Shown: positions 1 through 6,769 of the stretch, one piece after another | Position numbering within the stretch: the stretch's first letter is position 1 | Layout: every line of letters starts with the position of its first letter | DNA from: a virus | Direction: 5' to 3' (one strand) | Virus record (IMG/VR): IMGVR_UViG_3300045923_000041 | Location: 1-64,000 of that record | Length of the DNA stretch: 64,000 bases | The notes under the pieces: model-generated | Told to the model about the DNA's origin: nothing | Database searches by the model: none | Seen by the model: the letters and a program-made list of their open reading frames with translations, nothing else | Made by a program: the position numbers and the translations under genes

Positions 1-662
1 GTAGGGGTCACGTTGCCCCGAGCCCGTAGTTCCCCGCTGAGGGCGTCCAGAGCGAGCCTGGGGCACCCTGGGACGCACGACCAGTCGTTGACGGTCTCCA
101 ACCCGTCCGCGTCGGCATAGCCCTCCCAGGCGCCTGTGCGGGTCGTCCGCGTGCCCTTCTGCGAGAACTGCGTCGAGCTACCCCCAGGACCGTTGGGGTA
201 GCCCTTGTGGCCGGGGATGCGGGACTGTCCGGGGGTGCATTCGGGCGTGTGAACGATGGCTAGGTTGGTCGGCCATCGTCCTCCTGTATGGCTCTCCGTG
301 TAATTCAAGTGCCCGTTTCCCCAAGCATCGTCACTATGGGGAAACGTTCCGCGAGGTCGCCCACGGTCCTCTGTGGTGGCAACTCGGCAGACGTCGATGT
401 GGAGTCCCCCTGTACCCGTCGAGAGCACTTGCTCCGCCACCGTGGGAGCCTCCAGGGGCTTGCGAAAGAGCAACACAGGCTCAGCCCGCGGCCCAGGCAA
501 GAGCACGAGCAGCGTGTCCCTCAGGTGCAGCCCCGCCTGCCTGGCATCCAGGGAGGCCATGGGGTTGTCACCGAAGACGGCAACGAAGGCCCCAGGGGAC
601 AGCTCGTCGATGACCCCGAAAGCCGAGTCCCCGAAGAAGAGGAACGCAGCCCCGAAGGTCAC
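1..662 (-). CDS. Site-specific DNA methyltransferase, 3' part cut by the window edge
   Basis: I translated this by hand from a GTG start that overlaps the stop of the DHH gene (GTGA). About 220 residues are visible before the gene runs off the left edge. Landmarks match phage and bacterial DNA (adenine/cytosine-N4) methylases: a FRKPLEAPTVAEQVL segment, GTGGLHIDVCRV, GGRWPTNLAIVHTPEC, then CVPGCPRLALDALSGELR. In the family these lie between the catalytic region and a C-terminal SAM-binding DPF-GSG region, which would be outside the window. The usual (D/N)PP(Y/W) catalytic motif is not seen in the visible N-terminus, which starts close to an LHLRDTL segment. The protein may lack it, or the true organisation may differ. 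Probable role: modification of phage DNA against restriction. Confidence 0.72.
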   Translation of the reverse strand, partial: MTFGAAFLFFGDSAFGVIDELSPGAFVAVFGDNPMASLDARQAGLHLRDTLLVLLPGPRAEPVLLFRKPLEAPTVAEQVLSTGTGGLHIDVCRVATTEDRGRPRGTFPHSDDAWGNGHLNYTESHTGGRWPTNLAIVHTPECTPGQSRIPGHKGYPNGPGGSSTQFSQKGTRTTRTGAWEGYADADGLETVNDWSCVPGCPRLALDALSGELRARGNVTP

Positions 663-1666
663 TGCGCCGACTCGTACCAGAGCACGAGCTGCTCGACCAT
701 CTTGTATGGGTTGAGGTCGTGCGGAACGACCGCACGATTGAACCCCGCGGCCCTCGTGTGGCCCCCACCACCGTTGCTCTTCGCGAACGCGAGGCAGTCG
801 AAGTCCGTGTGGCTGCGCGTCGAGAGGAGCATCTTGGGCGTGCCGTTCTCGACGATGTACGAGAAGCCGATGATGAGGTCCGCCTCAGTGCCGAGCGCCT
901 CAGCCGCGTCGCTCGTTGTCTTGAGGCCGTCGAACGTGACGACCTTCGTACCCTTGGCGCTCGTAAACCTGTAGGCGGACTCGATCGTCTTCTGGACCGA
1001 CTTCTCCATGCGCTCGATGAGGAGTCGGCCGATAGCCCTGCGTTCCTCCCAGATGGGGACCATCGCCGACGAGAAGGGGCTTCCGATGCTCAGCCAGTGC
1101 TCGACGGGGTAGAAGCGGAGCATCTCGGCCTGCGCACAGGCATCCCTCCACCACGGGTGTGTATTGAGCCAGGTGTCACGCACGCCCGCGAGGGTGGCAA
1201 ACTCCTCGGCCCTCTTCTGCTCTTCGATGGCCACCGTGTCCGTGGCGTCCTCCACCGGATTTACCAGGCGCCACACGTGACGGAATGCGAGGACGGCGCC
1301 GCAGACACCCGGCTCGGTCTTCTCGTTGCCGAAGTGCCCTCGCTTGGGGCCGAAGGCTTCCACGACGTCCTGCACGCCCTTGTGGTGGTCGAGCACGAGG
1401 GTGCCGGCATCGATCCACGGCTTGAGGGCGTCGAGATCGTTCTTCAACACCCCATCGACGGTCTTGGTCGGCACGTACGGCACGAAGTCGCAGAAGAGGT
1501 AGCCGGGCTCTGGCACGAGAGCCTTGAGCGCGTCCGTGTTGTGCTGCATGAACCGGATCTCTGCCTGGGGCAGAGAGTCATGGAGCAGGATCGCGCTGGC
1601 CACCCCGTCCGGACAGTTGTCGTGGACAACGATGGTCTTGACCTGTGCAAGCTCGTGAACGTACAT
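659..1666 (-). CDS. DHH-family phosphoesterase
   Basis: This 335-residue protein has the two-domain layout of DHH phosphoesterases (RecJ/NrnA/GdpP superfamily). The N-terminus shows VVHDNCPDGVASA (metal-binding D and the DG pair), FCDFVP, and LVLDHHKG, the DHH motif. The C-terminus carries GGGGHTRAAGF, the glycine-rich DHHA1 substrate-binding motif. Such enzymes hydrolyse phosphodiester bonds in nanoRNA, ssDNA or cyclic dinucleotides with Mn2+. There are no CBS, GGDEF or membrane parts, so an NrnA-like nuclease, or an enzyme degrading host cyclic-dinucleotide signals, is more likely than a GdpP type. The ATG is preceded by the recurrent GGTGTAGGGG element. The substrate cannot be told from sequence. 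Confidence 0.88.
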   Translation of the reverse strand: MYVHELAQVKTIVVHDNCPDGVASAILLHDSLPQAEIRFMQHNTDALKALVPEPGYLFCDFVPYVPTKTVDGVLKNDLDALKPWIDAGTLVLDHHKGVQDVVEAFGPKRGHFGNEKTEPGVCGAVLAFRHVWRLVNPVEDATDTVAIEEQKRAEEFATLAGVRDTWLNTHPWWRDACAQAEMLRFYPVEHWLSIGSPFSSAMVPIWEERRAIGRLLIERMEKSVQKTIESAYRFTSAKGTKVVTFDGLKTTSDAAEALGTEADLIIGFSYIVENGTPKMLLSTRSHTDFDCLAFAKSNGGGGHTRAAGFNRAVVPHDLNPYKMVEQLVLWYESAQ

Positions 1667-1672
1667 GCCGCA

Positions 1673-1684
1673 CCCCTACACCGG
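1673..1684 (-). promoter_or_regulatory. GGTGTAGGGG start-proximal motif
   Basis: Minus-strand CCGGTGTAGGGG lies 8 nt beyond its TGTAGG core from the ATG of the DHH gene. It is one of about ten copies in the window sitting just upstream of gene starts. Promoter (-10-like) or ribosome-binding function is inferred from position only. Confidence 0.5.
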
Positions 1685-1702
1685 GGCGCTATGCATGAGT
1701 CG

Positions 1703-2080
1703 CTAGAAGAGGTGCCGGTTCGTCCCAGCCTTCTTGTTGGCGGCGATGAGGAGGTCGCAGAGGGTCTTGGCGATTTGCGAGTCGGCGGTGTGGACCGGCA
1801 CGACCTTGTCCTCGTACTCGTCCTTCTCGCGGTGGATCGCGATAGCGCCGAGCGAGATCGTCCCGTCGCCACCCACACTGACCGTGCACATGCAGTAGTC
1901 ACTGGACGGTACGTCCTTGAACGAGAGATTCATCTGCGCTTCGAGGCGGTCGTCCCCGACGTCCTCCATGTTCCAATCCTTGACGTTGGGGAACGCCTGC
2001 TTGACGTGCGTGAAGGTGCCCTCGAAGAGCGACGAGGCCCATGTGTCGAACGCGGCGTGAAGGGAATTTGCCTTGGCCAT
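1703..2080 (-). CDS. Hypothetical phage protein, 125 aa
   Basis: The start is the ATG giving MAKANSLHAAFDTW. Residues upstream in the same frame look non-coding (Arg/Pro/His-rich). The protein appears to be a compact alpha/beta domain: an amphipathic N-terminus, an acidic middle (MEDVGDDRLEAQMNLSF), beta strands around YCMCTVSVGGDGTISLGAIAIH, and a C-terminal helix (SQIAKTLCDLLIAANKKA). No family is recognised. It lies between two cysteine-rich small genes and the DHH gene on the same strand, so it is probably co-transcribed with them. Confidence 0.7.
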   Translation of the reverse strand: MAKANSLHAAFDTWASSLFEGTFTHVKQAFPNVKDWNMEDVGDDRLEAQMNLSFKDVPSSDYCMCTVSVGGDGTISLGAIAIHREKDEYEDKVVPVHTADSQIAKTLCDLLIAANKKAGTNRHLF

Positions 2081-2085
2081 GTGGG

Positions 2086-2307
2086 TCACCCTGTAGCGAG
2101 GAGTCGAAGTCGGTTCGGGCAGGAATCGTGGTCGTGTGCCCGCATGGGGGAGCCGAAGCACGAGCAGGACGCGTCCACGGTGGTGCCGCCGTTCCTGTGG
2201 TGCGTGACGATGACCCGTACGCCGTTGCGGCTCTGGTCTTCCTTCCACACGCCCGGGAGCTTGTGGCCGCACTCCCTGCAATGCACGGCCTGCTTCTTGA
2301 TCTTCAC
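2086..2307 (-). CDS. Small zinc-knuckle protein, 73 aa
   Basis: The start is a GTG overlapping the stop of the upstream gene (GTGA), a spacing used repeatedly in this genome. The protein opens with MKIKKQAVHCRECGHKLPGVW, a CxxC knuckle, followed by a second cysteine cluster (DASCSCFG) and a late cysteine (SCPNR). A structural zinc site is likely. Several other tiny CxxC proteins occur in this region; none has an identified partner. No function is assigned. Confidence 0.65.
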   Translation of the reverse strand: MKIKKQAVHCRECGHKLPGVWKEDQSRNGVRVIVTHHRNGGTTVDASCSCFGSPMRAHDHDSCPNRLRLLATG

Positions 2308-3545
2308 TGTGCCTCCTGGGCGGCCTTCTTGGCGCGCGGCTTCGAGGTCTTGGGGGTCGGGGGCTCAGTTGAGAACTTGCAGCGCGTGAGGTTGGTCTGC
2401 GCCTCGCCCCTCCATTCCCCGTGCTTCGTGACGGTGCCCGTCACGTAGTAGGACGTTCCGGCTTTCAAGTCCTGTGCCCCCGAATTCCAGATGGCCTTGT
2501 TGCCCGTGACGTCCACGAACTGGTGGATGAACCGTGTACCGAAATCGTTGGTGTACGCGTTCGAGCCCGTGTACGTGAGCACGAAGGTCTCGCGCTTGTC
2601 GATCGTCCCGAAGTGCTGCGAGCGACCCCGGATGGCTGCCCGCGTCAGCTCGCGCCCATGGGCGGATGGGATGGAGGCCGCAAGCCCGAGGGTGCGTCGG
2701 TCCACGAGACCGGAACACGCGATGGCCCGGATGTTGTGCAGGTAGTCATTGATGCCGGCCTGCTCCTCGGTAAGTCCTTCGGCCCATTCAAGAGCCGAGG
2801 CTGCGGTGACGAGATCGGCAGGACTCGGGTGCTCTTTCTTGAGGTCACGGTCGAGCAGACGTTCGAGAGCCCGATCAGCGGTCGCACGGCCGCCGATGTC
2901 GCGCACGGCACTCCGAGGGACCCAACCGTTGCGACGAACCTCCAGGGTGACGTAGCCGAGGTACTCCGCAAGGAGGATGGAGGACGCGCCGCCGCCCTTG
3001 TAGCCGCCGATGTCCTCGGCCGACTCCGCGAGGGCGCACGCGCTGGCGATGAGGCTCGCAGCCTGAGCGACACGGACCACTTTGTCGCTGCCGACGAAGT
3101 CTTCCAGGCAGGTGGACCCGACCTGCGTGTGACGCCCGTCCTCGTGCTGAAGGATGTACGTGTCGTTGCGCTGGCGCTTGTGCTTGCAGTGATCGCAGAC
3201 GGGGCCGCGAGACCAGTAGACCTTGGGGATGTCGATGGTCGAGACCTTGCGTACGATGGTCTCGTCGTCGATGTGTTGAAGCGAGCCGATGAAGGCCCAC
3301 CCGTTGAGGCGCGGGGTCTCGCCCAAGACGGTCAGCGGCACGCGCGTGACCATCGCGTAGAACTCGACCTGGTCACCGTACTCCGGATGCGGGACGCGTT
3401 CCTTCTTCTGGTACGCCTTGCCCCACTCCCAAGAGATGGGAGCGACGCCGAGCTTCTTGGCGCGCTTGACCAGAGCGGCGAAGCCCTGCTCGACGGTTTC
3501 GCGGCGATCCGCGAGGATGCCGAAGACTCGGATGGCGGAGTTCAT
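2304..3545 (-). CDS. Zinc-ribbon protein with C-terminal beta-rich domain, 413 aa
   Basis: The centre holds CDHCKHKRQRNDTYILQHEDG followed by QVGSTCLEDF, a cysteine pair plus later cysteine pattern seen in conserved hypothetical proteins of large phages and plasmids. The N-terminal 100 residues are mixed alpha/beta. The middle is helical. The C-terminal part (TFVLTYTGSNAY, RFIHQFVDVTGNKAIWNSG, TSYYVTGTVTKHGEWRGEAQTNLTRC) is a run of beta strands compatible with an OB-like fold, and the tail is basic (KTSKPRAKKAAQEA). Single-stranded nucleic-acid binding is a reasonable inference but unproven. It overlaps both neighbours by 4 nt, so it belongs to a translationally coupled set. Confidence 0.75.
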   Translation of the reverse strand: MNSAIRVFGILADRRETVEQGFAALVKRAKKLGVAPISWEWGKAYQKKERVPHPEYGDQVEFYAMVTRVPLTVLGETPRLNGWAFIGSLQHIDDETIVRKVSTIDIPKVYWSRGPVCDHCKHKRQRNDTYILQHEDGRHTQVGSTCLEDFVGSDKVVRVAQAASLIASACALAESAEDIGGYKGGGASSILLAEYLGYVTLEVRRNGWVPRSAVRDIGGRATADRALERLLDRDLKKEHPSPADLVTAASALEWAEGLTEEQAGINDYLHNIRAIACSGLVDRRTLGLAASIPSAHGRELTRAAIRGRSQHFGTIDKRETFVLTYTGSNAYTNDFGTRFIHQFVDVTGNKAIWNSGAQDLKAGTSYYVTGTVTKHGEWRGEAQTNLTRCKFSTEPPTPKTSKPRAKKAAQEAQ

Positions 3546-3775
3546 GACGGCACCTTCGGGGGGCGGATCAGGCCGTGCATCTGCGCAACTTCCAGAGCCA
3601 GGCGGGGGTTCTCACGAACATCGCGGAGCGCCTTGATGGCCTCGCGACGGAAAGTCTTCCTGTCCAGCGCATCGAGCGTGCCGTAGATGGACCTCATGAA
3701 GCCCTCGACGAGCGGCGCCTCCTCGGGCTCGCACTTGGAAAGTTCGATGATGATGCGCTCGTACAGGGAAGCCAT
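3542..3775 (-). CDS. Small helical hypothetical protein, 77 aa
   Basis: There are two candidate starts, ATGCACATG. The GGAGG ribosome-binding site touches the first ATG, so the second one (MASLYERIII) is chosen; exactly the same layout recurs at 53.5 kb. The protein is all-helical by appearance, with a charged middle (LDRKTFRREAIKALRDVREN). It is driven by a TTGATT-N16-TGTAGT promoter directly upstream. Function unknown. Confidence 0.68.
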   Translation of the reverse strand: MASLYERIIIELSKCEPEEAPLVEGFMRSIYGTLDALDRKTFRREAIKALRDVRENPRLALEVAQMHGLIRPPKVPS

Positions 3776-3793
3776 GTGCATCCTCCAAACGGA

Positions 3794-3821
3794 ACTACAA
3801 CCCCAAGCGAGCGGGAATCAA
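3794..3821 (-). promoter_or_regulatory. Phage sigma70-like promoter TTGATT-N16-TGTAGT
   Basis: On the minus strand TTGATT, a 16-nt spacer ending in TTGGGGT, and TGTAGT precede the 77-aa gene. It is one of five near-identical copies in the window. Here a 12-nt leader containing GGAGG separates the -10 from the first ATG. The -35 overlaps the stop codon of the upstream 49-aa gene. Confidence 0.75.
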
Positions 3822-3967
3822 CTCGACGCGAGGAAATCCAGAAGACCCCCGAACAACCACATGAGGAGCGGCACGACGACCTTGAAGAGCACCACCAGTT
3901 CCAGGCACAGCCTGAGGAAGTGCACCACCTTGTCGATAGCCGCGTCACTGACCAGTTCTCTTCCCAT
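3818..3967 (-). CDS. Small single-pass membrane protein, 49 aa
   Basis: I found this by direct translation. It begins MGRELVSDAAIDKVVHFLRL and continues into a long hydrophobic stretch (CLELVVLFKVVVPLLMWLFG, residues 21-40), ending in LASS. A GAGGGA ribosome-binding site lies just upstream. It fits exactly between the neighbouring gene and the promoter, and its TGA stop is inside the TTGATT -35 element. A single transmembrane helix is clear by composition. It could be a small inner-membrane effector, for example in exclusion, holin regulation or host takeover. There is no recognisable family. Confidence 0.6.
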   Translation of the reverse strand: MGRELVSDAAIDKVVHFLRLCLELVVLFKVVVPLLMWLFGGLLDFLASS

Positions 3968-3975
3968 GGCGTCCC

Positions 3976-4266
3976 TCATCCGTCCGAGTGGAAGTCCTCA
4001 CGGTCGCTGTCGAAGTGCCCGTGCTGCACGTCTCCGTAGTCGAAGTATTCGTCCGAGGCGTCGTTCACCTCGAAGCCTTCCGTCGCCTTGTCATGGCACG
4101 ACGTGCAGAGCCAGTTCGTCGAGGTGTCATGGACCTGCTTGCCCGTCAGGTTCTCGCCGCACTCCTCGCATTCGGGAGTGGCGTCGTGCCCCGATTCCGC
4201 CCACTTCACGAGCAGGTGGTTGTACTCGGGGTTGAGGGTCGGGCCGCTCGGGAGGGGGCTAGACAT
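3976..4266 (-). CDS. Zinc-knuckle protein, 96 aa
   Basis: The start at MSSPLPSGPTLNPEYNH overlaps the stop of the upstream gene; residues farther upstream in frame are Arg/Ser-rich and look non-coding. Two CxxC pairs (CEECGENL and LCTSCHDK) are separated by about 19 residues, a typical treble-clef or zinc-ribbon arrangement also seen in DksA/TraR-like and HNH-associated fingers. The C-terminus is very acidic and His/Asp-rich (DEYFDYGDVQHGHFDSDRED). It may act as a small transcription or DNA-binding accessory. This is inferred only. Confidence 0.7.
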   Translation of the reverse strand: MSSPLPSGPTLNPEYNHLLVKWAESGHDATPECEECGENLTGKQVHDTSTNWLCTSCHDKATEGFEVNDASDEYFDYGDVQHGHFDSDREDFHSDG

Positions 4267-4501
4267 AGGAGACCTCGATCCAGCGCAGGGTGTTGGTGTC
4301 CGTCTCCCGGATGACCCGCGCCTTCTTGAGCAGGGCCACCGCGCGCTGGAAGGCATCACGGCTCATGCCGCCCTTCGCCGCGAACCCGAACAGTTGCTCG
4401 CTCGGGATCTCGCCCTCCGAGCGCACGATGTCCGCCAGCACCTTGAGGAAGTCGAGCGCCTGCCCGATCTGCTCACGCGTGAATCCGTGGGGATTGCTCA
4501 T
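4259..4501 (-). CDS. Small winged-helix-like protein, 80 aa
   Basis: The ATG start (MSNPHGFTREQIGQALDF) lies exactly 6 nt after the TGTAGT -10 element, so the mRNA should begin at or near the start codon and be leaderless. The pattern of helices followed by ALLKKARVIRETDTNTLRWIEVSYV resembles a helix-turn-helix with a beta wing. A DNA-binding regulator divergently transcribed from the 187-aa gene is plausible. No family is recognised. Confidence 0.66.
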   Translation of the reverse strand: MSNPHGFTREQIGQALDFLKVLADIVRSEGEIPSEQLFGFAAKGGMSRDAFQRAVALLKKARVIRETDTNTLRWIEVSYV

Positions 4502-4507
4502 GTAGCT

Positions 4508-4535
4508 ACTACAACCCAACCACGGGCAGAATCAA
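4508..4535 (-). promoter_or_regulatory. Phage promoter TTGATT-N16-TGTAGT (divergent, left arm)
   Basis: Minus-strand TTGATT, a 16-nt spacer ending in TTGGGT, and TGTAGT, with the ATG 6 nt downstream. It is back to back with the next promoter. The two -35 regions form an inverted repeat (AATCAACC and GGTTGATT with 7 nt between). Confidence 0.78.
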
Positions 4536-4546
4536 CCGGACCAGGG

Positions 4547-4574
4547 TTGATTCCTGCGGCGCTCGGGTTGTAGT
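4547..4574 (+). promoter_or_regulatory. Phage promoter TTGATT-N16-TGTAGT (divergent, right arm)
   Basis: Plus-strand TTGATT, 16-nt spacer ending in TCGGGT, TGTAGT, with the ATG of the 187-aa gene 6 nt downstream. It pairs with the divergent minus-strand copy. The symmetrical -35 region could also serve as an operator. Confidence 0.8.
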
Positions 4575-4580
4575 ACCTTC

Positions 4581-5144
4581 ATGGCGACCCCCAAATACTG
4601 GATGCCCACACGGCCCTACAGTGTCATCGACGCCGTCAACAGGATGGCTGCGGCCACGGGCTCGACCGCCTACGCGATGCGGGCGGCCCACGCGGACTAC
4701 AACGGCCACGCCGTGAGGGTTTACTGGAACGACTACCGCGGCTACTGGCTCGCCGAGTACCAGTGGGGCGAACGGGTCGTGCTGGCCCGAGGACAGCTCG
4801 CAGAGGCTCTGTACGCCGCTTGCCGGGAGTACAAGCGGGGCGCTCTGGGGGCGTCCGTACGGGCCGCCTATCCGGAATCAGTCCGGGAAGGAAACGTGCC
4901 CAGCGAATCGATCCCCTACTTCGAGCAGATGTGCGTCGAGCACGGCCTCACGAGCGAGGCGGTGCTCTCCGAGGAGGCCCACCGTGACACGTGGTGGACT
5001 CCCCTGCACGCCAAGGTCAACGAGGCGCTGGACTACGAGCGGCGCGGCTTCGCGCCCGCTGTGGGCTTCCTGTGCAACTCTGCCACTCTGGACGAGTACG
5101 AGGCCAAGCTGAACGCACACTTTGCCGCAAGGCGTCGAGGTTGA
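4581..5144 (+). CDS. Hypothetical protein, 187 aa, leaderless
   Basis: One of only four plus-strand genes. It has no ribosome-binding site; the start codon follows the -10 hexamer by 6 nt. The N-terminal half is rich in aromatic and small residues (VRVYWNDYRGYWLAEYQWGERVVLARGQ) and looks like a beta-sheet domain. The C-terminal half is helical (ESIPYFEQMCVEHGLTSEAVL, AKVNEALDYERRGF, DEYEAKLNAHFAARRRG). Its TGA stop lies inside the -35 of the next promoter. The family is not recognised. Its position and promoter suggest early expression. Confidence 0.72.
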   Translation: MATPKYWMPTRPYSVIDAVNRMAAATGSTAYAMRAAHADYNGHAVRVYWNDYRGYWLAEYQWGERVVLARGQLAEALYAACREYKRGALGASVRAAYPESVREGNVPSESIPYFEQMCVEHGLTSEAVLSEEAHRDTWWTPLHAKVNEALDYERRGFAPAVGFLCNSATLDEYEAKLNAHFAARRRG

Positions 5145-5168
5145 TTCCGGGCGGGCTTGGGTTGTAGT
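5141..5168 (+). promoter_or_regulatory. Phage promoter TTGATT-N16-TGTAGT
   Basis: Plus-strand TTGATT, 16-nt spacer ending in TTGGGT, TGTAGT, and then 6 nt to the ATG of a 54-aa gene. The -35 shares bases with the stop codon of the 187-aa gene, so the gene and promoter were packed together. Confidence 0.78.
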
Positions 5169-5174
5169 CCAGGT

Positions 5175-5339
5175 ATGGACACGAACCTCTACAGCGCGAT
5201 CGAGACGGGCCGCCTTTCGCTGGTCCTCTCGCTCGCAGCTAACCCGCCCGAGACCTACGAGAGCCACGAGAGCCAACCGGGGCCAGAGGCGGAGACTGTA
5301 CGTCCCGCCTCCCGTTCCACGGAGGATGTGGCGGCCTAG
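5175..5339 (+). CDS. Small acidic protein, 54 aa, leaderless
   Basis: MDTNLYSAIETGRLSLVLSL begins 6 nt after the -10 element. The first 25 residues could form an amphipathic helix. The rest is polar and Pro/Glu/Ser-rich (NPPETYESHESQPGPEAE) and probably disordered. It converges on the minus-strand 70-aa gene with a 4-nt overlap of stops. Its own dedicated promoter argues that it is a real, early-expressed effector. Function unknown. Confidence 0.6.
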   Translation: MDTNLYSAIETGRLSLVLSLAANPPETYESHESQPGPEAETVRPASRSTEDVAA

Positions 5340-5548
5340 TTGTCGAACGGGCGCCAGGCCAGGTGCGGCGCCTGTGCGAGGATGCTCGACCGAACGAGGT
5401 GCTCCTCGCGCTCTGCCAGCGTGCGATCGATCTCGATCTTCACCAGCGCCAGTTCTTGGAGAAGAGGGCGATCCTGGACACGGACGAACGGGTGCGCGTC
5501 CTGCTCCTCGGTGATCTCTTGGACCTCAGGGTTGTCGCGGTAGTACAT
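5336..5548 (-). CDS. Small hypothetical protein, 70 aa
   Basis: It has an ATG start with a GGAGGG ribosome-binding site. The sequence MYYRDNPEVQEITEEQD continues into a helix rich in Leu/Glu/Arg (LLQELALVKIEIDRTLAEREEHL) that could form a short coiled coil. It converges with the plus-strand 54-aa gene. No function is assigned. Confidence 0.6.
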   Translation of the reverse strand: MYYRDNPEVQEITEEQDAHPFVRVQDRPLLQELALVKIEIDRTLAEREEHLVRSSILAQAPHLAWRPFDN

Positions 5549-5581
5549 GCCACCCTCCCCCTAAGGGGTCCGATAGAAGGA

Positions 5582-6076
5582 CTAGCCTCCGACGACCTTG
5601 ATCTTGTGGACCTGGAGTCCGTCCTTCTCCGCCATGCGCACGGTCTTACCCGTGCCGGTCTTGTAGTTGTCGTTGAAGAACGCCACGAGGTACGTCGCCA
5701 CGTCCACGAGGTAACGGTCCCGGATCGTGAAGGACTGGAAGTAGTCGGCCTTGGTGATCTCGTTGCGCAGCTCGATGACCTCGTCAGCCTTGCGCGTCCA
5801 AAAGTGTGTCTCCACCGGCTGCTTCTCGACGCGGTCAGGCACGACTACCGTGAGCCATGGCCGCTGCCCCTGCCGGAAGTAGAGCGCCGCCTGTAGCGCG
5901 ATCGTGTCTCCCCCACGAGCGCCACCGAAGTAGATCGCGTCCACGCTCGGGTGCGCCACGAGGGTCTGCATGGCGCCCTGGATGACCGCAGCATCCGAGG
6001 GCGCCAAGTCTCTGTGGGCCGTGATGCTCGCGATCTCCCAATCGAGGCGATCGGCAGGTCGCGGCCCCGTGCTCAT
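5582..6076 (-). CDS. SLOG/DprA-like Rossmann-fold protein
   Basis: The 164-residue protein contains HPSVDAIYFGGARGGDTIALQAALYFR, a glycine-rich nucleotide-binding turn, followed by LTVVVPDRVEKQP and a C-terminal helix (RDRYLVDVATYLVAFFNDN). This matches the general shape of SLOG superfamily proteins (DprA/LOG/YpsA type), which bind nucleotides or nucleotide-derived ligands. Stand-alone SLOG proteins are frequent in phages and defence contexts. It overlaps the next gene by 4 nt (ATGA). The ligand is unknown. Confidence 0.66.
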   Translation of the reverse strand: MSTGPRPADRLDWEIASITAHRDLAPSDAAVIQGAMQTLVAHPSVDAIYFGGARGGDTIALQAALYFRQGQRPWLTVVVPDRVEKQPVETHFWTRKADEVIELRNEITKADYFQSFTIRDRYLVDVATYLVAFFNDNYKTGTGKTVRMAEKDGLQVHKIKVVGG

Positions 6077-6762
6077 GCGTCAGCGGTGGGTGTGGTGAAA
6101 GACGCCTTCTTCGCCCGGATCGCGTCGAAGAGCGGGTTGCGGTAGTGGGCGCTCACCACCTGGTCGATGCGACCTCGGTTGGCGATGTACCACTGCTCGA
6201 ACTGCTCGGAGGTCGTGATCATGATCAGCTCCGTGAGCAGTCCCTTCTGGACATCGTACTCCTGGAACTGCAACGGCGGCTGCTTGTAGTCCTCGGCAGC
6301 CTTGCTCGTCGCGGCCTCGGGGACCTCGCTGAGCTTCTCGGAAAGTTCGGTCACCTTGCTCGCGGCATCGAGCGCCTGATTGAGCGCCTCTCGCGCCTTG
6401 TCGGCCGCTTCCTTCTGGTTGAGGAAGGTCGAGTTCAGGAAGAGGCGCAGCGCATCGAAAGCCGTCATGAAGAGGTTGAACTGCGCCTGCGTCTGGATGC
6501 CCGGCATCTGCTGGCGCAGCGCCTCGACCATCATCTGGTCAGGGGGCAGACCGCCTGTCTTGGGAAGCGCGGGCTCTTTGTCGAGTGCCTCGAAGTCCAC
6601 GATGTCCTTGAGCACCTCTCGTGCGACCTTCTCCATCTCGCCGCCTTGGCGAATGAGGAGCTTCGCGGCCTGGTTGGCGGCCTTCTGATAGGCCGTCTCC
6701 CCGTAGCGCTCCTTGATGGTGGAGAGCTGCGTCAACATCTGTTCGATCGCCGGGTGTGTCAT
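6073..6762 (-). CDS. Helical protein with coiled-coil centre, 229 aa
   Basis: The start MTHPAIEQMLTQLSTIKERYG is chosen because upstream in-frame residues look non-coding. The protein is almost entirely helical. Its centre (NQKEAADKAREALNQALDAASKVTELSEKLSEV) has coiled-coil character. A C-terminal domain (LLTELIMITTSEQFEQWYIANRGRI) precedes a short tail. It overlaps the SLOG gene start by 4 nt. It may be a structural or scaffold-like accessory, but nothing specific supports that. Confidence 0.66.
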   Translation of the reverse strand: MTHPAIEQMLTQLSTIKERYGETAYQKAANQAAKLLIRQGGEMEKVAREVLKDIVDFEALDKEPALPKTGGLPPDQMMVEALRQQMPGIQTQAQFNLFMTAFDALRLFLNSTFLNQKEAADKAREALNQALDAASKVTELSEKLSEVPEAATSKAAEDYKQPPLQFQEYDVQKGLLTELIMITTSEQFEQWYIANRGRIDQVVSAHYRNPLFDAIRAKKASFTTPTADA

Positions 6763-6769
6763 CGCTTCC

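Noticed and set aside
719-2389. Long plus-strand open frame opposite the DHH and zinc-protein genes
   Set aside because: Its translation is Arg/Val/Asp-biased with no recognisable domain, a typical antisense shadow of GC-rich coding DNA.
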